Part shown: positions 1 through 10,430 of the stretch, piece by piece
How positions within the stretch are numbered: position 1 is the first letter of the stretch
How the letters are laid out: every line of letters starts with the position of its first letter
Assembly (NCBI GenBank): GCA_964036045.1
Contig: OZ038382.1
Location: 84,233,918 to 84,297,917, forward strand
Direction: 5' to 3'
DNA from: Eutreptiella sp. 'Long Island Sound 2002'
Lineage: Eukaryota; Euglenozoa; Euglenophyceae; Eutreptiales; Eutreptiaceae
Length of the DNA: 64,000 nucleotides
Notes under the pieces: model-generated
What the model saw: the letters and a program-made list of their open reading frames with translations, nothing else
Database searches by the model: none
Told to the model about the DNA's origin: nothing
Position numbers and translations under genes: made by a program

Positions 1-1261
1 CAAGTGCAAGACAACAAAGGTGTGAACCAAGACCAGGCCAAAGAGGAGTGAAGGAGGAAAAACCCACGCCCCCGCGCGCTCACTTGAATAGGGTGTACAA
101 CGGCGCCAAGACGAGCAACACACGACAAGATACGGGTAAGGAGGCAGTCGCGCAAGTATGTTACATGCCACGCCGCGCACGCGAGAAGGACAACGAACAA
201 AGGTAACCAAAGAGGTGTGTGGAACCATGCCGGAGGCAAGTATGATGTAAACCACGCCACGGCGGAGAAAAGCGCGCACACGTGCACGCAAGGGCAAGGC
301 AGGGCCGAAAGGGCCCGTGCCCACAAAGGTGTGAACCAAGACCGGCCCAACGAGGAGAGTAGGAGGAACAACCCCCGCCCCCACACGCTCACTTGTGTAG
401 CGAGTACAGCGGCACCAAGACACGCATCACACGAAGAGATGCGGGTAAGGAGGGAGTCACGCAAGTATGTTACATGCCACGCCGCGCACACGAGAGAAGC
501 AACGAACGAAAAGAACAAAAGAAAGAGGTGTGGGCACATACCGTGCCGAGGTGCAAGTGCAAGTATGTTACACACCACGCTCGCTCCACCCGCGCCAAGA
601 ACCGAGAGCAACAAAGGTGTGGGACCAACCAGGGAGCAGGGAGAGTAGGAAGGAGGACCCCCGCCCTCGCCCTTTTGCATAGGGAGTACAACGGCGCCAC
701 GACAAGCCACACACAAAAAGGTATGGGTACGGGGAGAAACATAAGCACACCATGGTATGGCGCGAAGGGGGAGGAGCGTGCACACACACGTAGACACAAG
801 TGCGAAGACAGGTATGTTATACGCCGCGCAACGGAGCACGCAGCCGCAACGAACATGGTGCCAAGGTTACACAAAGACCGCACCAAGGCACCGATGGCCC
901 ACACACCCCCATCCTTCCTTTGTATCACAGGGCACAATGAGAGAGAAAGACGAGCCGGCAAGGAAAAAGACAGAGACACACACCAGACTGGAGGCAGGAA
1001 AAAAGTGCATGCCAGGGAGAAGGGCGAGCCAACAGGGGGCAGGGGAAAGGGTAAAGAGCGACGAAGCCACGAAGGAAACAGGGGGTACCCAGCAGCCGAG
1101 CAAGGGACGCGTGCAGGGAAGGGGGCACAGCAGGCACACGGCGAGCACAACACCGCACCGAAGCACCGGAGAGGGGAGCACCAGAGGGACAGGCGAAAGG
1201 CGACACCACGCGACACGACACGCACTGCACAGACACCACACACACCGCACACACCCACACC
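1..1261. repeat. T-poor tandem repeat, unit about 290-310 bp
   Basis: Three diverged tandem units run from 1 to about 840. The phrase CAAAGGTGTG(A/G)(A/G)ACCAA recurs at 15, 324 and 612, and AAGTATGTTACATGCCACGC recurs at 153 and 463, so the period is about 290-310 bp. Bases 840-1,261 are not clearly repeated but share the odd composition, with very little T (1,141-1,200 has none). No gene is supported; the long open frames follow from the lack of T and the repeat structure. This may be upstream sequence of another element or a host minisatellite. Confidence 0.6.
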
Positions 1262-3480
1262 GACGCCCACAGCACGTGGCCAGCGGGCCCCGGCAGCCCG
1301 CCCAGAGGGCGGGCAGCAGGGAAGAGGGGGTGCGTGAACCCAGACGCCCCCCACCACCCCCATGGCGCGCAGCCCCCCACAGGGCATGCGAGCCACGGGG
1401 CCGGTGCAGGGCCCCCACGCCCGCACACCCGCGCCCACAGCACGTGGATGGCGGACCCCGACAGCCCGCCCAGAGGGCGTGCAGCCGGGGGAGGCGGAGC
1501 GCCTGACCCCAGACGCCCCTCACAACGGTGAACGGCAGCCCGCCTCGGGGACGCCCTTCCGCCACCCCAACAGCGCGCAACGCCGGCTCGCAAGGGCACA
1601 CGCTGTGGGGCCGGTGCTGGGTCCCCACGCCCGCACCGACCACACCCGGGACACACGGGTCGCGGAACCCCGGCTGCCTGCCCCAGGGGATGGGCGGCCG
1701 GGGGAGGGACAGCGCCTGACACCAGACGCCCCTCACAGCGGTGGCAGGCCACCCCCCCTGGGGACGGCCCCCCACCACCCCTGCGGCACGCAGCTTCCAC
1801 AGGGCATGCAGGCCAAGGGGACAGTGCTGGGCCCCCACACCCGCACACCCGCGCCCACAGCACGTGGGTGGCGGACCCCGACAGCCCAGCCGGAGGGCGG
1901 GCAGTCGGGGGAGGCGGAGCGCCTGACCTCAGACCCCCCTCACAACGGTGAAAGGCACCCCCCCCCGGGGACGCCCTTCCGCCACCCCCACAGCGAGCAA
2001 CGCCGGATCGCAAGGGCGCACGCTGTGGGGCCGGTGCTGAGTCCCCACGCCCGCACCGACCGCACCCGGGACGCACGGGTCGCGGAGTCCCGGCTGCCCG
2101 CCCCAGAGGACGGGCGGCCGGGGGAGGGACAGCGCCTGACAGCAGACGCCCCTCACAACGGTGGCAGGCCACCCCCCCTGGGGACGGCCCCCCACCACCC
2201 CCGCGGCACGCAGCCCCCACCGGGCATGCAAGCCAAGGGGACAGTGCCGGGCCCCCACACCCGCACACCCGCGCCCACAGCACGAGGATGGCGGACCCCG
2301 ACAGCCCGCCCAAAGGGCGGGCAGTCGGAGGAGGGGGAGCGCCTGACCTCAGACCCCCCTCACAACGGCAAAAGGCGCCCTCCCCGGGCACGCCCTTCCG
2401 CTAACCCCACGGCGAGCAACGCCGGCCCGCAAGGGCGCACGCTGTGGGGCCGGTGCCGGGTCCCCACGCCCGCACCGACCGCACCCGGGACACACGGGTC
2501 GCGGAACCCCGACTGCCCGCCCCAGAGGACGGGCGGCCGGGGGAGGGACAGCGCCTGACACCAGACGCCCCTCACAACGGTGGCAGGCCAGCCTCCCTGG
2601 GGACGGCCCCCCACCACTGCCGCGCCACGCAGCCCCCACAGGGCATGCAAGCCAAGGGGACAGTGCTGGGCCCCCACATCCGCGCACCCGCGCCCACAGC
2701 ACGTGGGTGGCGCACCCCGACAGCCCGCCCGGAGGGCGGGCAGTCGGGGGAGGGGGAGCACCTGAGCTCAGACGCCCCTCACAATGGCGAAAGGCGCCCT
2801 CCTCCGGGGACACTCTTTCGCCACCCCCACAGCGGGCAACGCCGGCCCGCAAGGGCGCACGTTATGGGGCCGGTGCTGGGCCCCCACGCCTGCACCAAGC
2901 GCACCCGGGACACACCGGCCGCGCAACACGGCTGCCTGCCCCCGAGGACGGACAGCCGGGGGAGGGACAGCGCCTGACACCAGACGCCCCTCACAGGGCA
3001 TGCAAGCCACCGGCACAGTGCTGGGCCCCTACGCCCGCACACCCGCGCCCACAGCACGTGGGTGGCGGAGGGGGAGTGCCTGACCCCAGACGCCCCTCGC
3101 AACGGCGACAGGCGCGCCCCATGGGGGCACCCCTCCGCAAGTGCCCGGAAGGGCGCACGCCGTGAGGCAGGAGCAGGGTCCCCACGCACACACCAACCAC
3201 ACCCGGGACACACGGGTCACGGGACCCCGGCCGCCGGGAGAGGGACAGCACCTGACACCAGACGCCCCTCACAACGGCGGCGGGCCACCCCCCCGGAGAT
3301 GGCCCCCAACCACCCCCGCGGCACGCAGCCCCCACAGGGCAAGTTGGCCAAGGGGACAGTGCTGGGCCCCCACACCCGCACAACCGCGACCACAGCACGT
3401 GGACAGCGGGCCCCGGCAGCCCCCAGGAGGAGGGCAGCCGGAGGAGGGAGAGCGCCCGGCCTCGGACGCCCCTCGCAAGG
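1262..3480 (+). repeat. LINE-A 5' tandem monomers (210-bp half-units in 420-bp dimers)
   Basis: About five units. CAGCACGTGG-type landmarks fall at 1,438, 1,858, 2,278 and 2,697 (period 420), then 3,052 and 3,393 (shorter). A second landmark, CAGACGCCCCTCACA or close variants, recurs about every 210 bp (1,509, 1,724, 1,933 and so on) in two alternating flavours, so each 420-bp unit is a dimer of diverged half-units. The array ends about 175 bp before the ORF1 start. The same array precedes ORF1 in copy 5. Tandem 5' monomers that act as promoters are known from mouse L1; a promoter role here is inferred from position. Confidence 0.8.
1273..3401. promoter_or_regulatory. Recurring CACGTG palindromes in LINE-A monomers
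   Basis: The palindrome CACGTG occurs once per monomer at 1,273, 1,441, 1,861, 2,700, 3,055 and 3,396; the 2,281 unit has CACGAG. Copy 5 has CACGTG at 57,179 and CACGCG at 56,394 and 56,804. CACGTG is the core of E-box/G-box sites bound by bHLH and bZIP factors. Because it is spaced with the monomer it could be a promoter element, but it may also recur only because the whole unit recurs. Binding is inference. Confidence 0.3.
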
Positions 3481-3655
3481 GGGTCACCACGGACGGCGGG
3501 GGGAGAGCACCTACTGCCCACACGCACGCACGAACGCCGGCCCGCGGAACCAGCGTACGAGCTCCCCAACCCACGCCCCGCCGCGCCCACAGCACGTACA
3601 CCAGCCACGGGAAATCCGCACCCCACCCCCTGCTCTTAGGCACAGCGACACAACA

Positions 3656-5572
3656 ATGGCGCAACCCGCGGCCCCACGCAAAACAAGCCCCCAATCTCCG
3701 ATGCTGGACGCAGCACACGGGGTCATCAGGGCGCTGGGACTCAGGGGCGGCAAAGGAGACCCCCCAGAAGAGGACGCGTGCGCGGACTCCGACCTGGAGG
3801 AAATCCCGGAGCCCTCCACGGGCAGCACGCCCGCGGAACCTGCGCCGCCGGCGGGTAGCGTGGCCACCCTCTGCCCCGCGTGGAAACGGGGCCACTGCAC
3901 CGGCGAAGGCAGGTGCCCCAAGCAACACCCCCAGCCAGGCCCCGATGATGTAGCGCTGCCCGCGGTGGGACACGCGGCCGCACGCGCCGCCCTGCGCTAC
4001 GGGGTGGCGCAGGGTCGGATCCTGGATGAGACCGCACGCGGCAGCGTGAACATCCAGGAGGCCGTCGACCGAGTCGCCCACACGGGCCAAGCAGAAGTGG
4101 CCTTGCACACCCGGGGCCGCCACGCCAGACCCGCGGAGGGGATCATCGTGGAGCCCCCAGGAATGGTGCTGGTCCTGGCGGCAGACATGGTCCGAGGGGT
4201 GCTCCACGTATCCCGCGTGCGGCGGGCGCGCCAACAGTGGACCATCCAGGTGTACACCCCCTCACGGGCGTGGCCCTTCTCCACGTGGGCGGTGCTCTCC
4301 GTCATGTGGCACCTGGCACCGGAGGACGCCCCCACAGGAACCGCGGAGAAAATCGCCCGGGACCTCCACACCTGGCCGGCCGGCCAGGATTTCCCCTGGC
4401 GCAGGCCCCGGGGCGGCCTCCCAGTGGCATCCGCGGCAGAGGGGGTCAGCCTCGCGGCAACCCTCCAGCGGCACCCCGACAAGAGGGCACGCCACTTCCT
4501 GCAGACGGGCACGGTCCCGGCCGCCCCGCCAGACTCCGAGTGGCGATGGGACGCAGGGGGGGCGCAACCGCTGCCGGGCCCCTGGGTCCTCCCGTTGTGG
4601 TATTTGCCCATGGGCACCCTGGCCCATGCCGCCCAGGCCGTCAAGGGGGCTTTCTCGGAGCCGCTCCTCCCCGGCGTGGCCCTGCTCCGCAGCCTGCAGG
4701 CAGGGGCGGCCTGGGTACGGTGGAGGGAAGAGGGCGGGCGCCCGAGCCCGTATTTCCCCCTGGTCCAGCGCCAGGCGCTACTCCACGCCGAGGGCATGGG
4801 GACCGCGGAATGGGGGGCGATCGTGCCCGACACGGCGTGCAGGTGGATCACTGGAGCCGCCCCACAGCCCATGCGATCGCCGCTGGCGTGCCACCGCCTC
4901 CTACGGGCAATCCCCTCCTTGGCCCCCCAACACGCCCTTACGAGGGATGTGTGGAGGGCCATGCTGAGCCACACCGGGGAGTGGCTGACGAACCCGGGTG
5001 CACGGTGCCCGCCGGGGCCGGTGCTCCAACAGCTCACGGCTTCCACACCCGGGGTCCACCACGCCCTGCACAGGGCGTCGGCCCTTACGGAACAGCGCAC
5101 CGACGAGGTGCTGGACCTGGCGCTGGAGCCGCTGCGGGTGCTCTACCCGCAGACCCACATCCCGCCCGCAGGCACGTCCAACCGCCTGGGCCGCCTGGGT
5201 TTAAAGCGCCGTGTCAAGGCCGCGCACCCGGGGGGCGTGGTGGAACAGTGGCTGACACTCCGCAACCCGTCCACCGCACAAGGCCACTGGTACCTACACC
5301 AACTCCTCTTCCTACCCCGGGCGGCCCCAGAGCAACGCCAGAAAAACCCGTACCACACGCACCCGGAGCGCCTGAGCGCACAGAGCTTCCTGCAGCCGGC
5401 CCCGCCCGCCCTCTCACCGGGACAGGGCCCGGAGGCGCTGCAGCAGGCCCCCCCGCTCGACACGGCCACCACGGTACAGCAAAGGGGAAGCAACGGCGCG
5501 GATGTGGCCGAACGGGACTCCACGAACTGCGGAGCAGTGGCCTGGACGGCGGCCTTCAGGCACCTCGCCTGA
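3656..5572 (+). CDS. LINE-A ORF1, CCCH zinc-finger protein (copy 1)
   Basis: An open frame of 638 codons. The ATG at 3,656 is chosen because it has A at -3 and G at +4, follows the monomers, and aligns with an ATG at 58,195 in copy 5. A CCCH finger is at residues 73-91 (C-x7-C-x5-C-x3-H), preceded by an acidic stretch; LINE ORF1 proteins commonly bind element RNA. The middle (residues 100-560) is unrecognised. Near the end the frame reads STNCGAVAWTAA, resembling the Cys region of papain-like or C39-like proteases (tentative). The stop at 5,570 is TGA where copy 5 has CAG, and the same frame stays open beyond it, so the original protein was longer. Shorter than the ancestral ORF, but the best preserved ORF1 here. 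Confidence 0.7.
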   Translation: MAQPAAPRKTSPQSPMLDAAHGVIRALGLRGGKGDPPEEDACADSDLEEIPEPSTGSTPAEPAPPAGSVATLCPAWKRGHCTGEGRCPKQHPQPGPDDVALPAVGHAAARAALRYGVAQGRILDETARGSVNIQEAVDRVAHTGQAEVALHTRGRHARPAEGIIVEPPGMVLVLAADMVRGVLHVSRVRRARQQWTIQVYTPSRAWPFSTWAVLSVMWHLAPEDAPTGTAEKIARDLHTWPAGQDFPWRRPRGGLPVASAAEGVSLAATLQRHPDKRARHFLQTGTVPAAPPDSEWRWDAGGAQPLPGPWVLPLWYLPMGTLAHAAQAVKGAFSEPLLPGVALLRSLQAGAAWVRWREEGGRPSPYFPLVQRQALLHAEGMGTAEWGAIVPDTACRWITGAAPQPMRSPLACHRLLRAIPSLAPQHALTRDVWRAMLSHTGEWLTNPGARCPPGPVLQQLTASTPGVHHALHRASALTEQRTDEVLDLALEPLRVLYPQTHIPPAGTSNRLGRLGLKRRVKAAHPGGVVEQWLTLRNPSTAQGHWYLHQLLFLPRAAPEQRQKNPYHTHPERLSAQSFLQPAPPALSPGQGPEALQQAPPLDTATTVQQRGSNGADVAERDSTNCGAVAWTAAFRHLA

Positions 5573-6911
5573 GATACCACGGGGCTCAGGCAGTACAGGC
5601 CAACGGACCGCACGGCCCTGGCCTCCGCAGTCGCCGCCGTCACCATGGGTCCCGTGGCGGCGTGGCCAGTGCAACTGCTGCCCCATGTCCCCTGTCGAGA
5701 CACGCAGCCCCACCAGCCAGCCGCAACGCACACGCCGACGGCACCCCTCACGGCTGAGCAGCTGTACATTGTCGCGGCGGCGCTGCTTGCAGACGGCGGG
5801 GAGAGTTTCGTCCACCACCTCGGCCCGGCGCAGATTGCGGAAAGCATACAAGCGCCGCAGCGCGATGCGCCCCACCCGCGGCACGCCACACCCCGCGGGC
5901 GCACCCGTGTCAGGAACGCCCGCCTCGCTGCGACCCTAGCGGTGGCTCAACGGGGACAGCAGACCCCGCAGTGGGTGGTCTGCACGTTCAGCCCGGCGGA
6001 CGCGCACATCGTTGTCTGCGCCCCCGACCGCCTGCCGGGGCCCGAAGCCATAGTCCGCGTGGCGGACTGTACCCGCATGATCGTCAAGGCGCTGCAAGAG
6101 GGCGAACACCACGCCCTCCTGCTCCAGGTCCGGCTGAAGGACAACGCCAGCACAGCGAGGCCGGGACTGTGGCCGGCAGCGGTGCACCCCGCCGACCTAG
6201 AGCTCCAGCTGGCTGTCCTGACCGCAGTGTACCACTGGCTACAAGCCTTCCACGACCTGCGACGGAGGGGCAAGCCCGACCGCCAAATCAGCGCCACGCA
6301 CTGGCAAGCGTGGCTGCAGACAGACGCGCAGCGCGATGCCGTCCAGAGTCTTCGGCCCGCGCCCGCAACACGAGCCCTTGATGCAGCGGCCCCGGGCCGC
6401 GCGCTAGCGACACACACGGTTCCACTGGCCAACCTGCCCTTCGAGCCAGTGCCGGAGGGCGCCATCCGAAAGTCGGTGCCGTTTCCTCCTGGCGCGAGGG
6501 GACGCAGAAGCAACCAAATGCCCCCTGTGTGCAGACAAGTACTACACAAGCGGGGCGATGCTGGAACACCTGGCGTGGCACGCAGTGCACTCTGCAGCCC
6601 CGGTGGACGACAAGGAGGCGGCCTCCAACATCCACCAAGGGAGGGCACGGAGGTCCCCGTGGCACGCCCCGTACGCCCGGCGCCCCCCGCCCCAGGCGTC
6701 CGGCCACGCAGAAGGCGAGGCGGAGGCACCCGGAGCGGCCCCGGGAACCGGCGGTGCAGCCCAACAAGGGTCCATCCCCGCGGGACTGGCCCCCCTGGCC
6801 CCCCTGTGGGCCCCGCTGAAAACGGGCTCCCCGCACCCCATGGCCCCGGCACACCCAGGAGACCTGGCTGCCCCAGCGGACCCAGCGGCAATGCCGATCT
6901 GGGACAGCTGA
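5573..6911 (+). pseudogene. LINE-A ORF1 continuation with C2H2 finger (copy 1)
   Basis: The frame of ORF1 continues after the TGA at 5,570. It contains AHIVVCAPDR, which with the upstream NCG could be the His part of a cysteine-protease-like fold (tentative). Before 6,519 a frameshift is needed to enter the frame of a classical C2H2 zinc finger at 6,519-6,581 (C-x2-C-x12-H-x3-H, beginning CPLCADK, ending HLAWH). A Pro/Ala-rich linker follows and ends at TGA 6,909-6,911, a stop at the same place in copies 2 and 5. About 370 bp present in copy 5 is lost near 5,918. Confidence 0.6.
6909..6911 (+). other. Stop codon conserved in three LINE-A copies (ORF1/ORF2 boundary candidate)
   Basis: TGA in the context AGC-TGA-CTC-CAG-GAG-GAC is found here, at 15,409-15,411 (copy 2) and at 61,092-61,094 (copy 5). 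The same reading frame leads straight into the endonuclease (LLSWNL) about 10 codons later, with no ATG between. The conserved position suggests a real ORF1 end with ORF2 expressed by reinitiation or readthrough. The alternative is a stop inherited from one dead ancestor. Confidence 0.45.
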
Positions 6912-8400
6912 CTCCAGGAGGACACGGCGGACGACGCCCTAAGGCTCCTCTCATGGAACCTGTGCAACTGCCTCGTCCCCCCAGACCGGTCCCTCCGGGA
7001 CACGCTCCGGCGGCGCCGGGGGCTGGCGGCCTGTACTGACAAGGAGCACCTCATCAGCGGCATGCTACCCCGGGAGGGGAGGCCTTGGCATCATGCTCCA
7101 GGAAACAGGGATCGCCACCCGGGCGCAGGAGATGCACGTGGCCGCGGTGCTCCGGGACAAGGGGTACACCCCCTTCTTCAGCAGCCGGCTGGCGGAGACG
7201 GGAGCCACCTCCGGCTCGAGAGGGGGAGGCCTCCTCACCGCGGTCAGCAGCAGGAACGTGGCAGAGCACGAGGTGCTCAGTTTCACGGAAATCGTCCCCG
7301 GGAAGGCCGCGGCCCGGGAGATCCGCTCGGACGGGGGAGGTCTCACCCTCATCAACGTCCACGGACCACAGGCAGGCTGCTCGTCTTGGGCGTGACGGGC
7401 GGTTTTCTGGGCCGACATACAAATGTATGCCACGGCGCGCAGCCTCGGTGGGACACACCCGGTGGTCATCGCAGGCGACACCAACGTCCACATGGACGCC
7501 ACCTCCAACCTGGCAGCAAATCACTTCCACGCGGGCTCAGAGGCCTGCGGTTTCCGGAGGGCCACGGCAGGCAGCGAGGAGGACATGACCCCCACGCTCC
7601 ACCCGTCCCGGCACAGGGTGGACACCTTCCTGGTCAACGAACCCCTCCTGCCGTGGTCTCTGCTGGAAGATGTCTGGGCCCGCGGCATGGCACACCCCCA
7701 GGTGATCGGGTCGGACCACCTCCCAGTCCGCCTGGCCCTGCCGGGCCTCCTCAACGCGGCAGGGCACGCGACGATGCCCACCCCCTACAGCCACACGGAG
7801 GGCCGCCTCCTCGCGTACGACGCCGAGGCCGCGCCTGTCCAACACTGCCTGTGGGCAGCGGTCACCGCCGCGCAGGATGAGCCCTCCCTGGCGCCCTGGC
7901 TGGGTCCCGCAGAGCAGCACGCCTATGGGTCCATGCCCGCGGCCGCAGTGGACAAGGTGTTCGAACACCTCCACGCGGCGCATGACGCCTGGCACGTGTG
8001 GTGGGATGCCGGCAGCCGTCCCTGGCGGGGACGGACCCGGCGGGGGGGGACCCCCCAGAGAGCGGGAAACAGCTACAGGCGGCAGTCCTCCGCTACGACA
8101 CCCTAGCAGCGTGCGAGCCTGCGGCATACCAGGGGGACGCGGCACGGCATGGCATCCGGTCAAAGGCGGCGCTCCCGCTCGCGGAGGAGCTGCAGGGTGC
8201 GTCGCCCAGGTTCTGCCCGGCCACGCAGGGCCAGCTACAGGAAGAGCTGGAGAGGCAAGCAACCGCCCTTGAAGAGGACATCCGCCAACTGCGCGCACTC
8301 CTGGCGGCAGACCGCAAGCGCGCCATCAAGGATTTCTGGTGCTGCCACGCCCCCGACATCGCCCAGCGGTGGAAAGCCGTGCGGGGAGCCATAGAGGTAG
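6912..8400 (+). pseudogene. LINE-A endonuclease (APE type), copy 1
   Basis: An APE-like endonuclease nicks the target DNA so that RT can prime on it. Visible motifs are LLSWNL (start, about 6,940), LQETGIATRAQE (catalytic Glu), INVHGPQ, GDTNVHMDA (Asn/Asp), VDTFLVNEPLL and GSDHLPVRL (final Asp-His). Damage includes one extra base in the G-rich run just before the Glu motif (shared with copy 2), TGA at 7,393 in SSWA-stop-RAVFWA where copy 2 reads GGA, and a frameshift after about 7,860. The final part is a charged helical linker (EEDIRQLRALL) toward RT, cut at about 8,400 by LINE-B. Confidence 0.8.
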
Positions 8401-8643
8401 GTAGGTAGGTAGGTAGGTCGACTCGGGACTGGGGTTGCCCCGCAGGGGGGACTTACCAAGGGGCTTTTGCTCACCCACCCACGGCCCTACTTCACGTGCC
8501 CCCACAAAGCGGCTCCCCCACATGGGGGAAGGGCGCGGTCGCCGCGAGCAGTACCCTACAGCGGGTTCTGCCCAGAGAGGTGACCCATGTTCGTCCGAAG
8601 TCTCACATTCCTCTCCTTCGGGCGGATGATACGTGGGGGAGGG
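8396..8643 (-). repeat. LINE-B conserved 3' end with GTAG tail
   Basis: About 245 bp is nearly the same as 63,758-64,000. The plus-strand left edge is five to six GTAG units (8,396-8,418). Inside, CCCCC-ACAT-GGGGG forms a perfect 5-bp stem in both copies (near 8,518-8,531). Element boundaries differ relative to LINE-A in the two cases (a GGTAG overlap here, after TATGGGGAG at 63,757), as expected for independent insertions of the same 3' end. The shared block may extend past the window. Confidence 0.75.
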
Positions 8644-8949
8644 TCCCACCGCACATCCTCATCAACCTCCGGATTCTGGGGCCCAGGGGCCCCAACCGAC
8701 CAACCTACATTAACAAACTACACCGCAACCGTACCATAGGACAGACCAACCGGCCACAACGACCTACTTCGAACCCCCGGCCCCCCGGGAGAGCGCAAGC
8801 TCGACCGAGTCTAGGGGTGTGAGTGTGCGCCACGGCATGCGAGTCCCGTAGCACGTGCTTCTTCAAGTCGCCTCACACCTACTGAACACCAACCCAGGTG
8901 GGGGTGCCTGCAGGACAGGGCCTTTGGCCTGGCTCCGGCGCGATGGTAG
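8644..8949 (-). other. LINE-B 3' non-coding region
   Basis: Links the conserved 3' end to the tandem repeats. It contains a small palindrome GGGGCCC-A-GGGGCCC near 8,680 and a T-poor, AC-rich stretch (8,690-8,770). No gene or RNA gene recognised. Confidence 0.4.
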
Positions 8950-10430
8950 AGCCAAGTTTTGTTCGTGGGCATGGTCGTCAGCGGGCACGGCGCACCACTG
9001 TGTCACCAACCCTTTGGACGCCGTTCCCGTTTCGACCCGTGCACGCCTGGCTGGTCTGGTGTTGGCCGGCTTGCGTGTGGTCTGTTTATGGTCAACTGGC
9101 GGCTGCAGCTGCGGGGTTGTTGGTTCGCGGTCGTCTTGGCCGCCTCATGGTTGGCTTGGTTTGCGTGGGTTCCATTGCGCTGCTGCCGGTGGTCGTTCCG
9201 CTGCATGTTGTTTATGCAGCTGGCATGTCCGTGTCGGTGCTGGTCAGTGGCGTCGTGGTTTGTCCAAGTGTAGTGTTGTGTAGTTTGTTACCGTTGGTTG
9301 GTCGCGTTTGTATTGGCAGCGTTGTGGTGTTCTGCTGTGTTCGTGGGTACGATCGTCGGTGGGCCTGGCGCACCACGGTGTTGCCAACCTGTTGGGCGCC
9401 GTTTCCGTTTCGACCCGTGCACGCCTGGCTGGTTTGTTGTTGGCCGGCTTGCGTGTGGTCTGTTTATGGTCAAGTGGCGGCTGCAGCTGCGGTGTTGTTG
9501 GTTCGCGGTCGTCTTGGCCGCCTCATGGTCGGCTTGGTTTGCGTGGGTTCCATTGCGCTGCTGCCGGTGGTCGTTCCGCTGCATGTTGTTTATGCAGCTG
9601 GCATGTCCGTGTCGGTGCTGGTCAGTGGCGTCGTGGTTTGTCCAAGTGTAGTGTTGTGTAGTTTGTTACCGTTGGTTGGTCGCGTTTGTATTGGCAGCGT
9701 TGTGGTGTTCTGCTGTGTTCGTGGGTACGATCGTCGGTGGGCGTGGCGCACCACGGTGTTGCCAACCCGTTGGGCGCCGTTTCCGTTTCGACCCGTGCAC
9801 GCCTGGCTGGTTCGGCGTTGCCCGGCTTGCGTGTGGTATGTTTACGGTCAGGTGGTGGCTGCAGCTGTGTTGTGGTTGGTGCGTGGTTTTCGTGGCCGCC
9901 TCATGGTCGGCTGGGTTCGTGTGGGTTCCGTTGCGCTGCTGCCCGTGGTCTTATCGTCGAATCCTGCCCGTTTGGCCGGCACGTTTGTGTCTGCGTCGGT
10001 TTGTGGCGTCTTGGTTTGTACAAGTGTCGTGTAGTGTAGTTTGGGAACGTTCGTGGGCCGCGTCCGCAGCGGTAGAGTCGCAGTGTTCCTCTGTGCTTGT
10101 GGCCATGGTGGTCGGGGGGCGCGGCTTGCTACGGTGTCGCTAGCTTGTTGGTCGTCGCTCTCGCACCGGCCCATGCACGCCCGGCCAGCTTGGCGCTGGT
10201 CGGTGCGCGCGCGGTCTGTTCACGGTCACGTTGCGTCTGCTGTAGTGGTTCTGGCGGTGTGTGGTCGTGTTCGTCGCCTCTTGGTTGGTTTGTTCGGCGT
10301 TCGTTCCTTGTCGTCGCAGCGAGCGTTCGCGCAGTCGGATTTGTTGTGTGCAGGTGTGCCGCTTGTTGCGATGTTGGTCGGTGCCAGGTGTGTGGGGCCG
10401 GCACGGTATGTTTGTACTGTGCGCCGCCTG
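8950..10430. repeat. 378-bp tandem repeat, about 3.8 copies, inside LINE-B
   Basis: The phrase GTGTTGTGTAGTTTGTTACC recurs at 9,271 and 9,649, exactly 378 bp apart, and the GCACGCCTGGCTGGTT region recurs with the same period. The middle units differ by a few bases; the last one (from about 10,033) is diverged. The period is a multiple of three and the plus strand is poor in A, which opens long frames on both strands with three nearly identical 126-residue blocks. I take these frames as by-products. Tandem repeats in UTRs are common in LINEs. Confidence 0.8.

Larger units (their letters stand above)
1262..8400 (+). mobile_element. LINE-A copy 1 (5' part: monomers, ORF1, fingers, endonuclease)
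   Basis: The 5' portion of the LINE-A non-LTR retrotransposon: 5' tandem monomers, a short leader, ORF1 with a CCCH finger, a segment ending in a C2H2 finger, then the APE-type endonuclease. It stops abruptly at about 8,400 in the linker before RT, where LINE-B's GTAG-repeat tail begins. Copy 2 shows what should follow (16,893 onward). About 370 bp that copy 5 keeps (near 59,725-60,140) is missing near 5,918. Its last 1.78 kb is duplicated at about 95% identity (by eye) at the start of copy 2. Confidence 0.85.

Noticed and set aside
470-2391. Long minus-strand frames of 300-490 codons over the 5' repeats
   Set aside because: Shadow frames in T-poor tandem repeats; they change with each repeat unit and have no domain.
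8440-8600. U1-like snRNA (ACTTACC near 8,451)
   Set aside because: Only a short word matches; no Sm site or the expected stem order, and the block belongs to LINE-B.
8898-10034. A 378-codon plus-strand protein with three repeats
   Set aside because: It lies on the antisense strand of LINE-B, follows the exact 378-bp period, and has no recognisable domain; kept only as a low-interest finding.
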